Positions 45,032 through 54,418 of a stretch of 64,000 nucleotides of DNA are shown one piece after another. A model generated the notes under the pieces. The model did no database searches, was not told where the DNA came from, and was given only the letters and a program-made list of their open reading frames with translations. Source of the stretch: Alteromonas antoniana (GTDB lineage Bacteria > Pseudomonadota > Gammaproteobacteria > Enterobacterales > Alteromonadaceae); NCBI RefSeq assembly GCF_019249295.1, contig NZ_JAESDH010000008.1:1-64000 (forward strand), given 5' to 3'. A program made the position numbers and the translations under genes. Each line of letters begins with the position of its first letter. Positions within the stretch are counted from its first letter, which is position 1.

Positions 45032-45493
45032 TTACAGCTTGCTAATCTCACGGTTTAGCTGAAATTCACGGGAGGTGACATAACGCTCCATACTCCGTAA
45101 ACGGTTTTCAGCCTCAGTAAATCGCTTGCTGATATCATGAAACGCTTGCTTAGGGGGTTCACCGGCCTGCCAAACCTTCGTTTTAACAGAGACTTTCTGA
45201 GAATCATCACCATCCGCTGAGATAACGTTTCTCCATCCTTTTCCGGTATGCTGAAACACATTTGATGATTTTTTCGTAACAACCGGCTCGTGACCTTGCG
45301 GCTTTTTGTCCAGGATAAACCACCCTGCAACATAAGCAACCAGCATGAATGGTCCTGCGAGGAGGAAAAAGCCTGTGACCGCCAGAATCCTTACCAGCCA
45401 GCGCTCAATTCCAAAATAGTTAGCTATTCCTGCGCAAACTCCGGCGATACGAGCGTGCTCGGTATCTCGGTAAAGCGTTCTGCTGTGTCTCAT
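45032..45493 (-). CDS. pspC: Phage shock protein C
   Basis: About 153 residues from the ATG at 45493 (GAGGAG just upstream), overlapping the pspB stop by 4 bases. N-terminal PspC domain RTLYRDTEHARIAGVCAGIA and IERWLVRILAVTGFFLLAGP with a membrane helix, then a charged C-terminal part with a coiled coil (HDISKRFTEAENRLRSMERY). It senses membrane stress with PspB and releases PspF from PspA. Confidence 0.9.
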   Translation of the reverse strand: MRHSRTLYRDTEHARIAGVCAGIANYFGIERWLVRILAVTGFFLLAGPFMLVAYVAGWFILDKKPQGHEPVVTKKSSNVFQHTGKGWRNVISADGDDSQKVSVKTKVWQAGEPPKQAFHDISKRFTEAENRLRSMERYVTSREFQLNREISKL

Positions 45494-45729
45494 GCCCGGC
45501 TCCTCCACTCTGGCGATTCACTATCTAAGATAGCTTCCAGCGTCTTTATGCGATCTGACATCTTTTCAGCTTTATCTGCCAGCTCCTGTAGCGACGCATA
45601 TTCCTCTGCCGTTAAGCCCTGATTTACCTGCTTCTTGCTGCGATAGTGCAGAATAAGCCAGATAGGCGCGACGAAAATCATGAAAATAATCAGCGGCGCG
45701 ATAACTAAAGCTACAATTCCCTCTTCCAT
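45490..45729 (-). CDS. pspB: Phage shock protein B
   Basis: 79 residues from the second ATG (45729), which has GGAGG 7 bases before it. One N-terminal membrane helix (IVALVIAPLIIFMIFVAPIW) and a leucine-zipper-like cytoplasmic helix (YASLQELADKAEKMSDRIKT). Membrane-bound partner of PspC. Confidence 0.9.
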   Translation of the reverse strand: MEEGIVALVIAPLIIFMIFVAPIWLILHYRSKKQVNQGLTAEEYASLQELADKAEKMSDRIKTLEAILDSESPEWRSRA

Positions 45730-45795
45730 AACCATACCTCCTCTAAGACGGTGATGTGTTGACCCGCGTCATCCTGACGCGTGGGGTACAAACTC

Positions 45796-46485
45796 TTATT
45801 TTGATTTTGCTTTTGCAGGCTTCTTATCGCCGCCTTTCACTTTGGCTTTCAAAGCAGCAAGCTCTTCATCAATCTTATCACCGGCTTCTAAATCGGCAAA
45901 TTCATCCTGCAGCGTCTTCTTGCCAAGATCATAAGCGTCAACTTGTGACTCCAGGTCATCAATCTTACGCTCATACTGCTCGAAGCGTCCCATCGCATTG
46001 TCAACTTTTGAGCTGTCCAGCGTGCGCTTAACTTCCAAACGCGAACTCGCAGTTTTCTGACGCATGATGATGGTTTTCTGACGTGCTTTCGCATCTGCCA
46101 GTTTTTCCTGCAGCTGGCTGATTTCGTCCTGTAGCTTAGAAATTTGCTCTTCAACAATTCCCAGCTCTTTTTTCAGTGCTTCAGCAGCTTCTGCAGACTT
46201 CTTCTTCTCCTGAAGTGCGGCACGAGCCAGATCTTCACGATCTTTGCTCAGGGCCAGTTCCGCTTTCGCAGCCCAGTCTTCCGCATCCGTTTCGTACTTA
46301 CTGATTTGCGCTACAATCTCTTTCTTACTGGCCAGTGTCTTTGCTGATGCAGAGCGCACTTCAACCAGCGTGTCTTCCATTTCCTGAATAATGAGGCGAA
46401 CCATTTTTTCAGGATCTTCAGCCTTATCCAGCAATGAGTTGATATTTGAGTTCACTATGTCAGTGAAACGCGAGAAGATACCCAT
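45796..46485 (-). CDS. pspA: Phage shock protein A
   Basis: 229 residues, almost entirely coiled coil: N-terminal amphipathic start GIFSRFTDIVNSNINSLLDK, then DPEKMVRLIIQEMEDTLVEV and QLQEKLADAKARQKTIIMRQ. IM30/Vipp1/ESCRT-III-like: it binds stressed inner membrane and, when free, inhibits PspF. Preceded by a sigma-54 promoter. Confidence 0.95.
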   Translation of the reverse strand: MGIFSRFTDIVNSNINSLLDKAEDPEKMVRLIIQEMEDTLVEVRSASAKTLASKKEIVAQISKYETDAEDWAAKAELALSKDREDLARAALQEKKKSAEAAEALKKELGIVEEQISKLQDEISQLQEKLADAKARQKTIIMRQKTASSRLEVKRTLDSSKVDNAMGRFEQYERKIDDLESQVDAYDLGKKTLQDEFADLEAGDKIDEELAALKAKVKGGDKKPAKAKSK

Positions 46486-46544
46486 AATATTTACCTCTAA
46501 CTCGTGGTGAAAACATGCACTATGGCATTCGTTGGATATAACTA

Positions 46545-46561
46545 TTCAAATTGCTTGCCAA
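46545..46561 (-). promoter_or_regulatory. Sigma-54 promoter of pspABC
   Basis: TTGGCAAGCAATTTGAA on the minus strand keeps the -24 TTGGCA and -12 TTTG spacing and resembles E. coli PpspA (TTGGCACG...TTGT). It lies about 60 bases before the pspA start. PspF, encoded divergently, would bind further upstream. The -12 GC is GA here, so the match is imperfect. Confidence 0.7.
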
Positions 46562-46684
46562 CCACACTCCTTTTTTATCCTGTTGTAATTTAAGAATTTT
46601 TTCTCTTGCAAATAGTTGTCGAATCTAACGCCATTTTAAACTACACTACTAATTGGTCGAAATGACTAACTTTTGAGGGAATTA

Positions 46685-47791
46685 ATGAGTCGCTACCGAC
46701 AGCAGGATAATTTACTGGGCCAGGCAAACAGTTTTCTGGAAGTACTGGAACAAATTTCTCAACTGGCCCCGTTAAATAAGCCGGTACTGGTGATAGGTGA
46801 ACGAGGCACGGGTAAAGAACTGATTGCAGCCCGTCTGCATTATCTCTCACAGCGTTGGGATCAGAACTACATAAAGCTGAACTGTGCCGCACTAAATGAA
46901 AGCCTGTTAGAAAGTGAGCTGTTCGGTTATGAGGCCGGCGCATTTACCGGCGCGGCTAAGCGGCGTGAAGGGCGGTTTGAAGTCGCCCACAACGGCACGT
47001 TATTTCTTGATGAACTGGCCAATACTTCAGGTCTTATACAGGAAAAACTGCTCCGGGTTATTGAGTATGGTGAGTTTGAGCGTGTCGGTGGAAGCAAAAC
47101 GATTAAAACCGATGTTCGTTTAGTTGCCGCCACCAATGAAGACTTACCTGCATTGGCTGACGCCGGCGAATTTCGCGCCGATTTGCTCGACCGGCTGGCG
47201 TTTGATGTTATCACCATTCCCCCTCTGCGCGAGCGCCGTGAAGACATTATGATGATGGCAGAGCATTTCGCTATCAATATGGCCCGCGAACTGGAAATGG
47301 AGCTTTTCAGCGGTTTCACCGAGAAAGCAAAACGCACACTGCTCGAATACGACTGGCCAGGCAACATCCGTGAATTAAAAAACGTCGTTGAGAGAGCGGT
47401 ATATCGCACGAATAACCCGCATTTGCCGGTTCATGAGATAGCGCTGGATCCATTTGACTCCCCCTTCCGTCCCACGTCACGTATTAAGACAGCTGACCGG
47501 ATCAGCACGCCTGCACCGGCAGTCGCTGCGGATGCGACTAGCGACGCTGCAGAGCCCATTGCGGCGAACGAGCCGTCAGTGGTAGCGTCTCAAGAGTCAT
47601 TCAGCTACCCCATTGACCTGAAAGAGCGTTCGCAGCAGTTTGAGATAGAAATGCTTCAGCAGGCTCTGGAAGACAGTCAGTACAACCAGAAAAAGACCGC
47701 CGAAAAGCTCAGTCTGACTTATCATCAGTTGCGAGGATATCTAAAGAAATATAATCTGTTGGACTCTTCCGCAGAATCAATGGGATCCTGA
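46685..47791 (+). CDS. pspF: PspF sigma-54 enhancer-binding protein
   Basis: About 368 residues from ATG 46685 (GAGGG upstream). AAA+ domain from the N-terminus: Walker A VIGERGTGKELIAAR, the sigma-54 contact loop GAFTGA in ELFGYEAGAFTGAAKRR, Walker B GTLFLDELAN, and R-finger region. No sensory domain, as usual for PspF. C-terminal HTH (NQKKTAEKLSLTYHQLRGYL). A Pro/Ala-rich linker makes it longer than E. coli PspF (325). Its stop is 2 bases before sapA. Confidence 0.93.
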   Translation: MSRYRQQDNLLGQANSFLEVLEQISQLAPLNKPVLVIGERGTGKELIAARLHYLSQRWDQNYIKLNCAALNESLLESELFGYEAGAFTGAAKRREGRFEVAHNGTLFLDELANTSGLIQEKLLRVIEYGEFERVGGSKTIKTDVRLVAATNEDLPALADAGEFRADLLDRLAFDVITIPPLRERREDIMMMAEHFAINMARELEMELFSGFTEKAKRTLLEYDWPGNIRELKNVVERAVYRTNNPHLPVHEIALDPFDSPFRPTSRIKTADRISTPAPAVAADATSDAAEPIAANEPSVVASQESFSYPIDLKERSQQFEIEMLQQALEDSQYNQKKTAEKLSLTYHQLRGYLKKYNLLDSSAESMGS

Positions 47792-47793
47792 GC

Positions 47794-49416
47794 ATGTTTG
47801 CAGGTTTTGTCAGACGTTGTTGTGTCATTCTGACCACTGCGCTGTGCGTCGCTGCGTGCTCTAAGAGTCCACAGGACTCGTTTTACCAGTCTGGTATTGT
47901 GTATTGCTCTGAAAGCAACCCGGTGAACTTTAATCCCCAGCTGGACACGTCCGGCACTACATCTGATGCCACTTCCCATCAGATTTATGGTCGACTGTTA
48001 GATTTCGAACCAGACACCGGCCGCATCATACCCAGCCTTGCAGAGAGCTGGCTGATTTCTGATGACGGGTTAACTTACACTTTTCAGCTAAGAAAAGACG
48101 TCAACTTTCACACCACCGAATACTTTACGCCAAGCCGCACATTCAATGCCGACGACGTGTTGTTTAGTATCAATCGCTGGCGATTGCCTTCACACCCATA
48201 TCACAACGTATCTGGTGGACGGTATCCTTATTTCGAAAGCCTGGGACTGGCTGAAAATATTGCCAGTGTTTCAAGAATTAATGGTTACCGGGTCGAGATA
48301 ACATTGCAGCGCAGAGACAGCTCGTTTCTGGCAAACCTTGCTACCGACTTCTCGGTTATTCTCTCCGAAGAGTACGCTCAACACCTTTTGAATCGTGGCG
48401 TTCCTGAGCGAATTGACCATTTCCCCATTGGCACCGGCCCCTTTAAATTCGACAGCTACCGTAAAGATCACTACATCCGGTATCAGCGCAACGACAACTA
48501 TTGGAAAAATGAAGTTACCGCTGAACAACTGATTTACGATATCACTCCCAAAAGCTCACTACGCCTGGCCAAACTGATTACCAGTGAGTGCGACGCAATT
48601 GCCTTTCCTGCGCAAACTGAGCTTGAAATTATTCGCAACCGGGAAAACTTGCTGCTTGCAGAAAAGCCCGGGCTAAATATCGGATTCTGGGCCTTTAACA
48701 CCCAACGCCCTCCTTTCGACAACCCCGATGTGCGCCGTGCTCTCGCGTTTGCAATTGATAAGAACACGCTTCTGGAAGCGGTATATTTTGGTAGTGCGAC
48801 CAGAGCTAAAACCCTGTTGCCCGGGGCAAGCTGGGCCTATCAGGCTGATGCTGACGATACCGCTTACAATCCCGTATTGGCTCGCAAGCTACTCGATGAT
48901 GCCGGTGTAGAACCGGGCTTTACCATGACAATTTGGGCAATACCGGTAGAACGCGCCTATAACCCAAATGCAGCTAAAATGGCAGAGTTGATACAGCGCT
49001 ATCTGGCAGATGTTGGAATTCGAGCCACCATTGTCACCTATGACTGGACCACGTTCCGTCGCCATTTACGCGAAGGGCTTCATGACTCGGTATTGATTGG
49101 CTGGTCAGCGGATAACGGCGATCCGGACAACTTTTATCGTCCGCTGCTCAGCTGCGGCGCTATCCCCTCAGGGACGAACCGCGCCATGTGGTGTAATAAC
49201 GATTATGATAAGCTGCTGAATCAGGCGCTACAAACTGAAGATACAGCGCAACGTAAGGCGATTTACCAACAAGTAAACCGATTACTTTATGAGCAACTAC
49301 CCATCGTACCGATAGCCCATGCTTATCGATACAGAGCTTACAGAGATGAGCTGGAGGGCATGACCATTAACCCTTACGGTGGCGTTAGATTTGGCGGGGT
49401 TTCAAAAGCACAGTGA
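47794..49416 (+). CDS. sapA: SapA-type periplasmic/lipoprotein solute-binding protein
   Basis: 540 residues, family 5 solute-binding protein. A lipobox-type signal (ILTTALCVAAC) anchors it at the membrane. Binding-fold landmarks: GRLLDFEPDTGRIIPSLAES and ALAFAIDKNTLLEAVYFGSA. Part of the Sap antimicrobial-peptide/peptide ABC transporter. Directly after pspF (2 bases). Overlaps sapB by 4 bases. Confidence 0.88.
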   Translation: MFAGFVRRCCVILTTALCVAACSKSPQDSFYQSGIVYCSESNPVNFNPQLDTSGTTSDATSHQIYGRLLDFEPDTGRIIPSLAESWLISDDGLTYTFQLRKDVNFHTTEYFTPSRTFNADDVLFSINRWRLPSHPYHNVSGGRYPYFESLGLAENIASVSRINGYRVEITLQRRDSSFLANLATDFSVILSEEYAQHLLNRGVPERIDHFPIGTGPFKFDSYRKDHYIRYQRNDNYWKNEVTAEQLIYDITPKSSLRLAKLITSECDAIAFPAQTELEIIRNRENLLLAEKPGLNIGFWAFNTQRPPFDNPDVRRALAFAIDKNTLLEAVYFGSATRAKTLLPGASWAYQADADDTAYNPVLARKLLDDAGVEPGFTMTIWAIPVERAYNPNAAKMAELIQRYLADVGIRATIVTYDWTTFRRHLREGLHDSVLIGWSADNGDPDNFYRPLLSCGAIPSGTNRAMWCNNDYDKLLNQALQTEDTAQRKAIYQQVNRLLYEQLPIVPIAHAYRYRAYRDELEGMTINPYGGVRFGGVSKAQ

Positions 49417-50444
49417 TTACCATCCTTACCCGATATCTCACGCTCTTTGTACTGACCCTGCTGGTGTTGGCTGCATTATCATTTTCGCTGGCGTATCTGT
49501 TTCCTGGTGATGTGCTGACTAACCTTTCCGGCATCACGCCACAGAATGAGATTCAGCGTGAGGCGTTAGCGCGGCAGTACAAGCTGGATCAGGGCTATTT
49601 CTTTCAGTTTATTCATTATATCGGCCAGCTTCTTAGTGGTAACTGGGGCTACAGTTTTATTTCTGGTTTGCCGCTGCGCGATGAAATAGGTATTGCGATG
49701 CCTGCCACGATTGAGCTGAGTACCTACGCTATGCTCATTGCTATCGTTATTGGTATTCCAGTGGGTTACTACGCCGGCATGAAAGGCTATACGACGGCTG
49801 ATCACACCATTAATTCGATCAGCCTTTTCAGTTATTCTTTTCCGGTTTACTGGCTGGCGCTGGTGTTCATTTTGGTATTCAGCCTTGAACTGGGTATCGC
49901 CCCCTTGTCTGGCAGGATCAGCCTGCTTTTCGATATCCCTAACGTCACCGGTTTTATTCTTATCGACACCTTGCTTGCCGATGGCATTGACCGCGGCCTG
50001 GCATTTCGTGACGCGCTGCATCACATGGTGCTGCCAACACTGGCAATCGCTATTATCACCACTGCAGCCATGATCAGACTAACCCGGCGCTCCGTAATCG
50101 ATGTGCTTAGTCGCCCTTATATCACTGCTGCCCGTTCACGCGGTTTGTCACGATGGCAGATATTTTCTCGGCATATTCTGCGCAATGCCCTGCTTCCTAT
50201 TCTGCCGCTTATGGCAATTCAGATTACCACGCTGATTACCAATGCCATGATTGTAGAGACATTATTCTCCTGGCCAGGCATTGGGAACTGGCTGATACAG
50301 GCAATTTATCAGCGCGACTATCCGGCCCTCAGAATCGGTATGCTTGCGGTATCTACTCTGGTCATTACACTGACCATTCTCATCGACCTTTTTAACCGGC
50401 TCATCGACCCCAGCAGGGAAAAATACGAACGTGGCACAGTTTAG
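49413..50444 (+). CDS. sapB: Sap ABC transporter permease SapB
   Basis: 343 residues with six membrane helices and the DppB/OppB-type EAA loop TAARSRGLSRWQIFSRHILR near residue 228. N-terminal helix and the long periplasmic loop typical of this permease subfamily are present. Overlaps sapA by 4 and sapC by 14 bases. Confidence 0.9.
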   Translation: MITILTRYLTLFVLTLLVLAALSFSLAYLFPGDVLTNLSGITPQNEIQREALARQYKLDQGYFFQFIHYIGQLLSGNWGYSFISGLPLRDEIGIAMPATIELSTYAMLIAIVIGIPVGYYAGMKGYTTADHTINSISLFSYSFPVYWLALVFILVFSLELGIAPLSGRISLLFDIPNVTGFILIDTLLADGIDRGLAFRDALHHMVLPTLAIAIITTAAMIRLTRRSVIDVLSRPYITAARSRGLSRWQIFSRHILRNALLPILPLMAIQITTLITNAMIVETLFSWPGIGNWLIQAIYQRDYPALRIGMLAVSTLVITLTILIDLFNRLIDPSREKYERGTV

Positions 50445-51324
50445 TCTTTACGAAGAAGAGTATCATCCGTCACCACTTCAGCGAACGTGGCACGAGTTTC
50501 GTGGCAGCCATGTCGCGTTTGTAGGGTTGATCGTCCTGGGCATATTTCTGTTCTTTTCTCTGTTTGCTCCTCTGGTGGCTCCCCACGATCCGATTGCGCA
50601 AAACATTGATGCGTTGCTCATCCCGCCAAGCTGGGAGGTTAACGGCAGTATCAGCTATTTGTTTGGTACGGATGCGCTGGGCCGTGATGTTTTCTCCAGA
50701 ATTATCTATGGCTGCCGGGTAACGCTGGGCAGCAGTATCATTTTGGTCTTACTGGCAATGCTGGTAGGGGTCACTATCGGCACTATTGCCGGAATGATGC
50801 GGGGAGTACGCTCCAGTGTTATCAATCACCTGCTTGATGCCCTGATGGCAATTCCAACCCTGTTAATTGCGATCATTATTGTGGCGATCCTCGGAACCGG
50901 CCTGGTAAATAGTATGTGGGCGATTACCCTGGCACTCATTCCCCAGTTTATTCATCACACCCGCTCGTTCGTCCGTGCAGAAATGAAAAAAGAATACATA
51001 CTCGCATCCCGTCTGGACGGCGCCAGTAACCGACAAATCTTTTTCAACTCCATTTTGCCTAACATGATTGAAATGCTGGTAGTGCAAGGCACACTGGCTC
51101 TGTCTATCGCTGTTATTGACATCTCTGCGCTGGGATTTCTCAATTTGGGTGCACAGCCCCCCCTGCCTGAGCTGGGTGCCATTCTGGCTGACGGTCTGGA
51201 TGTCGCCTATCTGGCCCCTTGGAACGTTGCCCTGCCAGGACTAACCATTTTCCTGATGGTCCTGGCTATCAATATCGTCGGTGACGGGTTGCGTTCAGCA
51301 TTACGTAAGAGGTTAAGCCACTAA
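50431..51324 (+). CDS. sapC: Sap ABC transporter permease SapC
   Basis: 297 residues; GTG start. N-terminal cytoplasmic leader, then the DppC/OppC-type core with FGTDALGRDVFSRIIYGCRV and the EAA-loop equivalent LASRLDGASNRQIFFNSILP. Pairs with SapB to form the membrane channel. Overlaps sapD by one base. Confidence 0.9.
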   Translation: MAQFSLYEEEYHPSPLQRTWHEFRGSHVAFVGLIVLGIFLFFSLFAPLVAPHDPIAQNIDALLIPPSWEVNGSISYLFGTDALGRDVFSRIIYGCRVTLGSSIILVLLAMLVGVTIGTIAGMMRGVRSSVINHLLDALMAIPTLLIAIIIVAILGTGLVNSMWAITLALIPQFIHHTRSFVRAEMKKEYILASRLDGASNRQIFFNSILPNMIEMLVVQGTLALSIAVIDISALGFLNLGAQPPLPELGAILADGLDVAYLAPWNVALPGLTIFLMVLAINIVGDGLRSALRKRLSH

Positions 51325-52319
51325 TGCCAATGCTAGACATTAAAAACCTGACGCTGGAAATCGATACGGGTCAGGGCATGGTGAAGGCACTGGATAAAGT
51401 GAATCTTACCGTAAACAGTGGCGAAATTCGGGCGTTGGTCGGAGAGTCTGGCTCAGGCAAGAGCCTGATAGTGTCTGCTATCTCCGGCGCGCTGCCAGGG
51501 CAGTGGCGGTTGACCGCTGACCGGTTAAGCTGGAAAGGAGAAAGTTTATTGAGCATGACTGCTGAAGAGCGTCGGGAAGTCATGCGTCGGGATATTGCCG
51601 TGGTGTTTCAAAACCCGGTAACGGCACTGGATCCATCAGCAACATTAGGCGAGCAGCTGGAAGAAGGGATCCCCGATGAATTTGTCGAAGGCAGCTGGTT
51701 CTGGCAACGCAAACAACACCGTAAAAAAATTGCGGTCAGCACCGTTCATAAGGTTGGCATTAAATATCACAAACACTACCTAAGCGCCTATCCCCACCAG
51801 GTGCCTACCGACATCTGTCAGAAATTTATGATTGCGATGGCGCTGGTTTCTCAGCCCAAACTGCTGATTGCCGATGACCCCACCCGGGGCATGGAAACAA
51901 CGACAAAAACACAAATTCTGAAATTATTCACCCGTTTGAATCAGACCAAGTCGTTATCGATATTATTTGTCAGTCATGACCTGCTTGCGATTGCCAGTAT
52001 GTCTCATACCATGACCGTACTGTATGCTGGACAAACAGTTGAGTCTGGCAAAATGAAACACCTGCGTAAGCGCCCACTTCATCCATACACCAAAGCGCTG
52101 CTGGATAGTGCGCCAAGTTTCCGGACTAACCTGCCGCCAAAATCCACACTGCCGACACTGGAGGGCACTATTCCCCCCCTTCAGCATATGCCAATTGGTT
52201 GTCGTTTAGGGCCGCGCTGTCCAAGAGCACAACGCGACTGCGTTGTTACCCCTGTTGTTCGTCGAATTCACGATCACACTTATAATTGTCACTTCCCGTT
52301 GCACATGGAGAAGTTATGA
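51324..52319 (+). CDS. sapD: Sap ABC transporter ATP-binding protein SapD
   Basis: 331 residues. Walker A LVGESGSGKSLIVSA, Q-loop VVFQNPV, C-terminal oligopeptide-transporter tail with GCRLGPRCPRAQRDC. Oddities: the signature motif reads VPTDICQKFMIAMAL instead of LSGGQ, and the Walker B end reads LLIADDPTRGM with Asp in place of the catalytic Glu. The degenerate signature is known in SapD of E. coli, but the Glu-to-Asp change suggests weak hydrolysis at that site. Overlaps sapF start (ATGA). Confidence 0.88.
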   Translation: MPMLDIKNLTLEIDTGQGMVKALDKVNLTVNSGEIRALVGESGSGKSLIVSAISGALPGQWRLTADRLSWKGESLLSMTAEERREVMRRDIAVVFQNPVTALDPSATLGEQLEEGIPDEFVEGSWFWQRKQHRKKIAVSTVHKVGIKYHKHYLSAYPHQVPTDICQKFMIAMALVSQPKLLIADDPTRGMETTTKTQILKLFTRLNQTKSLSILFVSHDLLAIASMSHTMTVLYAGQTVESGKMKHLRKRPLHPYTKALLDSAPSFRTNLPPKSTLPTLEGTIPPLQHMPIGCRLGPRCPRAQRDCVVTPVVRRIHDHTYNCHFPLHMEKL

Positions 52320-53122
52320 CAGACGTGATGCAGGTAAAAGGACTCACTTTTCGGCACAGCGATACCAAACGCTGGCTAAAGCGTGCGGAAATTTTTAAGC
52401 TTGGTCCTATCGACATGACCGTGAAACGCGGTGAAACCATTGCAATTATTGGTGAAAACCGTGCCGGAAAGTCGCTGTTGGCTAAGTTGTTGGTTGGGGC
52501 CCTGGCTGCTGACGATGGTGAAATTCTGCTTAATAACGAGCTGTATAATGCCCGGGTGAAAACGTCCGCGACAGAGCAATCCCGCACACATGACATTCGT
52601 ATGATCTTTCAGCACAGCAGTGAAGCGATGAATCCTGGGATCCCGGTTGGCCGGATCCTGGATGAGCCGCTTCGGCTTAACACCAGACTGTCTGAAACTG
52701 AGCGCAAAAAAGTCATCGAAGAGACGTTAAAAAAGGTCGGACTGCTGCGGGAACATTACTACTACTACCGCCATATGCTGTCAGATGGACAGCAACAGCG
52801 CGTGGCGCTGGCCCGCTCTATTATGCTGCAACCTAAAGTCCTGGTTGCAGATGAACCCTTTGCGGCACTCGATCCCTCCATTCGTTCTCAAACCGTAAAC
52901 CTGATCCTCAAGCTGCAACAGGAAATGGGCCTGGCTTTTATCTTCATTTCTCACAATCTGGGCATTGTCCGCCATATTGCCGATAGAATTGTGGTGATGG
53001 AAAACGGTGAAATTGTTGAGTCGGGCAAAACGGAGACCATTTTCAGGTGGCCTCAGCATGAACTCACCAAAAAGCTGATTATGGCCTATCAATCGCTGGT
53101 GCCGCAGCAAACTCTGCGCTGA
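52316..53122 (+). CDS. sapF: Sap ABC transporter ATP-binding protein SapF
   Basis: 268 residues from ATG 52316. Walker A IIGENRAGKSLLAKL, Q-loop IFQHSSEAMNP, signature MLSDGQQQRVALARSI and Walker B VLVADEPFAALD with catalytic Glu. So this subunit has the intact ATPase site, unlike SapD. Last gene of the operon; convergent with oadB. Confidence 0.9.
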   Translation: MTDVMQVKGLTFRHSDTKRWLKRAEIFKLGPIDMTVKRGETIAIIGENRAGKSLLAKLLVGALAADDGEILLNNELYNARVKTSATEQSRTHDIRMIFQHSSEAMNPGIPVGRILDEPLRLNTRLSETERKKVIEETLKKVGLLREHYYYYRHMLSDGQQQRVALARSIMLQPKVLVADEPFAALDPSIRSQTVNLILKLQQEMGLAFIFISHNLGIVRHIADRIVVMENGEIVESGKTETIFRWPQHELTKKLIMAYQSLVPQQTLR

Positions 53123-53284
53123 TCTCTTTCTTCTTTAATCTGTCTTATGTGAGATAAGCGCTAGTTCACATAGGATATTTGCCAGTGGCGTTTTCGTGCC
53201 AATTACATTACCCAACAGGCAATAAAAACGGAGTCCCCTTGCGGGCACGCCATTTAAGCCACCAATACATTAAAGGTTGGGTTG

Positions 53285-54415
53285 CTAGCCCACCAGCGCT
53301 AACAAAATGCCGGCGGCTACAGCGGAGCCTAATACGCCTGCTACGTTCGGTCCCATTGCATGCATAAGCAGGAAGTTATGCGGGTTTGCCTCCAGACCGA
53401 CTTTATTCACTACGCGGGCTGCCATCGGCACTGCCGATACACCTGCGGCACCAATTAGCGGATTAATCGCTCCGCCGGAAAGCCGGCTCATGACTTTCGC
53501 CATGATCACACCGGTTGCTGTGCCGATACCGAATGCAACCGCTCCCAGTCCAAGAATACCCAGCGTCTCAACGGTAAGAAACGCTTCTGCAGATAATTTA
53601 GAGCCCACCGCAAGTCCGAGAAAGATAGTGACTACGTTTATAAGCTCATTTTGTGCAGTTTTACTCAGACGTTCCACCACACCACACTCTTTCATCAGGT
53701 TACCAAAGCAAAACATGCCTACCAGGGGCGTCGCTGACGGCAAAAAGAGAATCGTAAGGATAAGAACAGCCAGTGGGAAAATAATCTTCTCTCGACGCGA
53801 TACAGGGCGTAGTTGCGCCATTTGTATTTTGCGTTCCTCTGGCGTCGTCAACGCTTTCATAATGGGCGGTTGGATAATCGGCACCAGCGCCATATAAGAG
53901 TATGCGGCAACCGCAATGGCGCCCAGCAGATCTGGTGCTAACCGGGACGCCAGGAATATCGCCGTGGGTCCGTCAGCACCACCTATGATGGCAATGGCGC
54001 TCGCATCCTTCAACGTGAACTCAAAACCGGGAACCATGTTCAGCGCGATAGCACCAAAAAGCGTGGCGAAAATACCAAATTGCGCAGCCGCGCCCAGCAG
54101 CAACATTTTCGGGTTAGCAATTAGCGCCCCGAAATCGGTCATCGCCCCCACTCCCATAAAGATGAGTAGTGGAAACACACCGGTATCAATGCCGATTTTA
54201 TAGATGTAATAAAGCAGACCACCGACTTCCGTAAAGCCCGCCAGCGGTATATTCGTGAGCAACGCCCCAAAACCAATAGGAAGCAACAGCAGTGGCTCGA
54301 ATTTTTTGACAATCGCGAGGTAGAGTAACAGACACCCTACCGCCATCATCACCAGCTGACCTGACTCAAAGTGCGCCAGCGCCGTACTGTTCCAGAGAAT
54401 ACTTAACTTATCCAT
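53285..54415 (-). CDS. oadB: Oxaloacetate decarboxylase beta subunit
   Basis: 376 residues, highly hydrophobic with about nine to eleven membrane helices. Family markers: [35 protein letters not shown] with the sodium-pathway Asp near residue 144, and [20 protein letters not shown]. It couples decarboxylation of carboxybiotin to sodium export. Four bases after oadA. Confidence 0.93.
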   Translation of the reverse strand: MDKLSILWNSTALAHFESGQLVMMAVGCLLLYLAIVKKFEPLLLLPIGFGALLTNIPLAGFTEVGGLLYYIYKIGIDTGVFPLLIFMGVGAMTDFGALIANPKMLLLGAAAQFGIFATLFGAIALNMVPGFEFTLKDASAIAIIGGADGPTAIFLASRLAPDLLGAIAVAAYSYMALVPIIQPPIMKALTTPEERKIQMAQLRPVSRREKIIFPLAVLILTILFLPSATPLVGMFCFGNLMKECGVVERLSKTAQNELINVVTIFLGLAVGSKLSAEAFLTVETLGILGLGAVAFGIGTATGVIMAKVMSRLSGGAINPLIGAAGVSAVPMAARVVNKVGLEANPHNFLLMHAMGPNVAGVLGSAVAAGILLALVG

Positions 54416-54418
54416 TAA

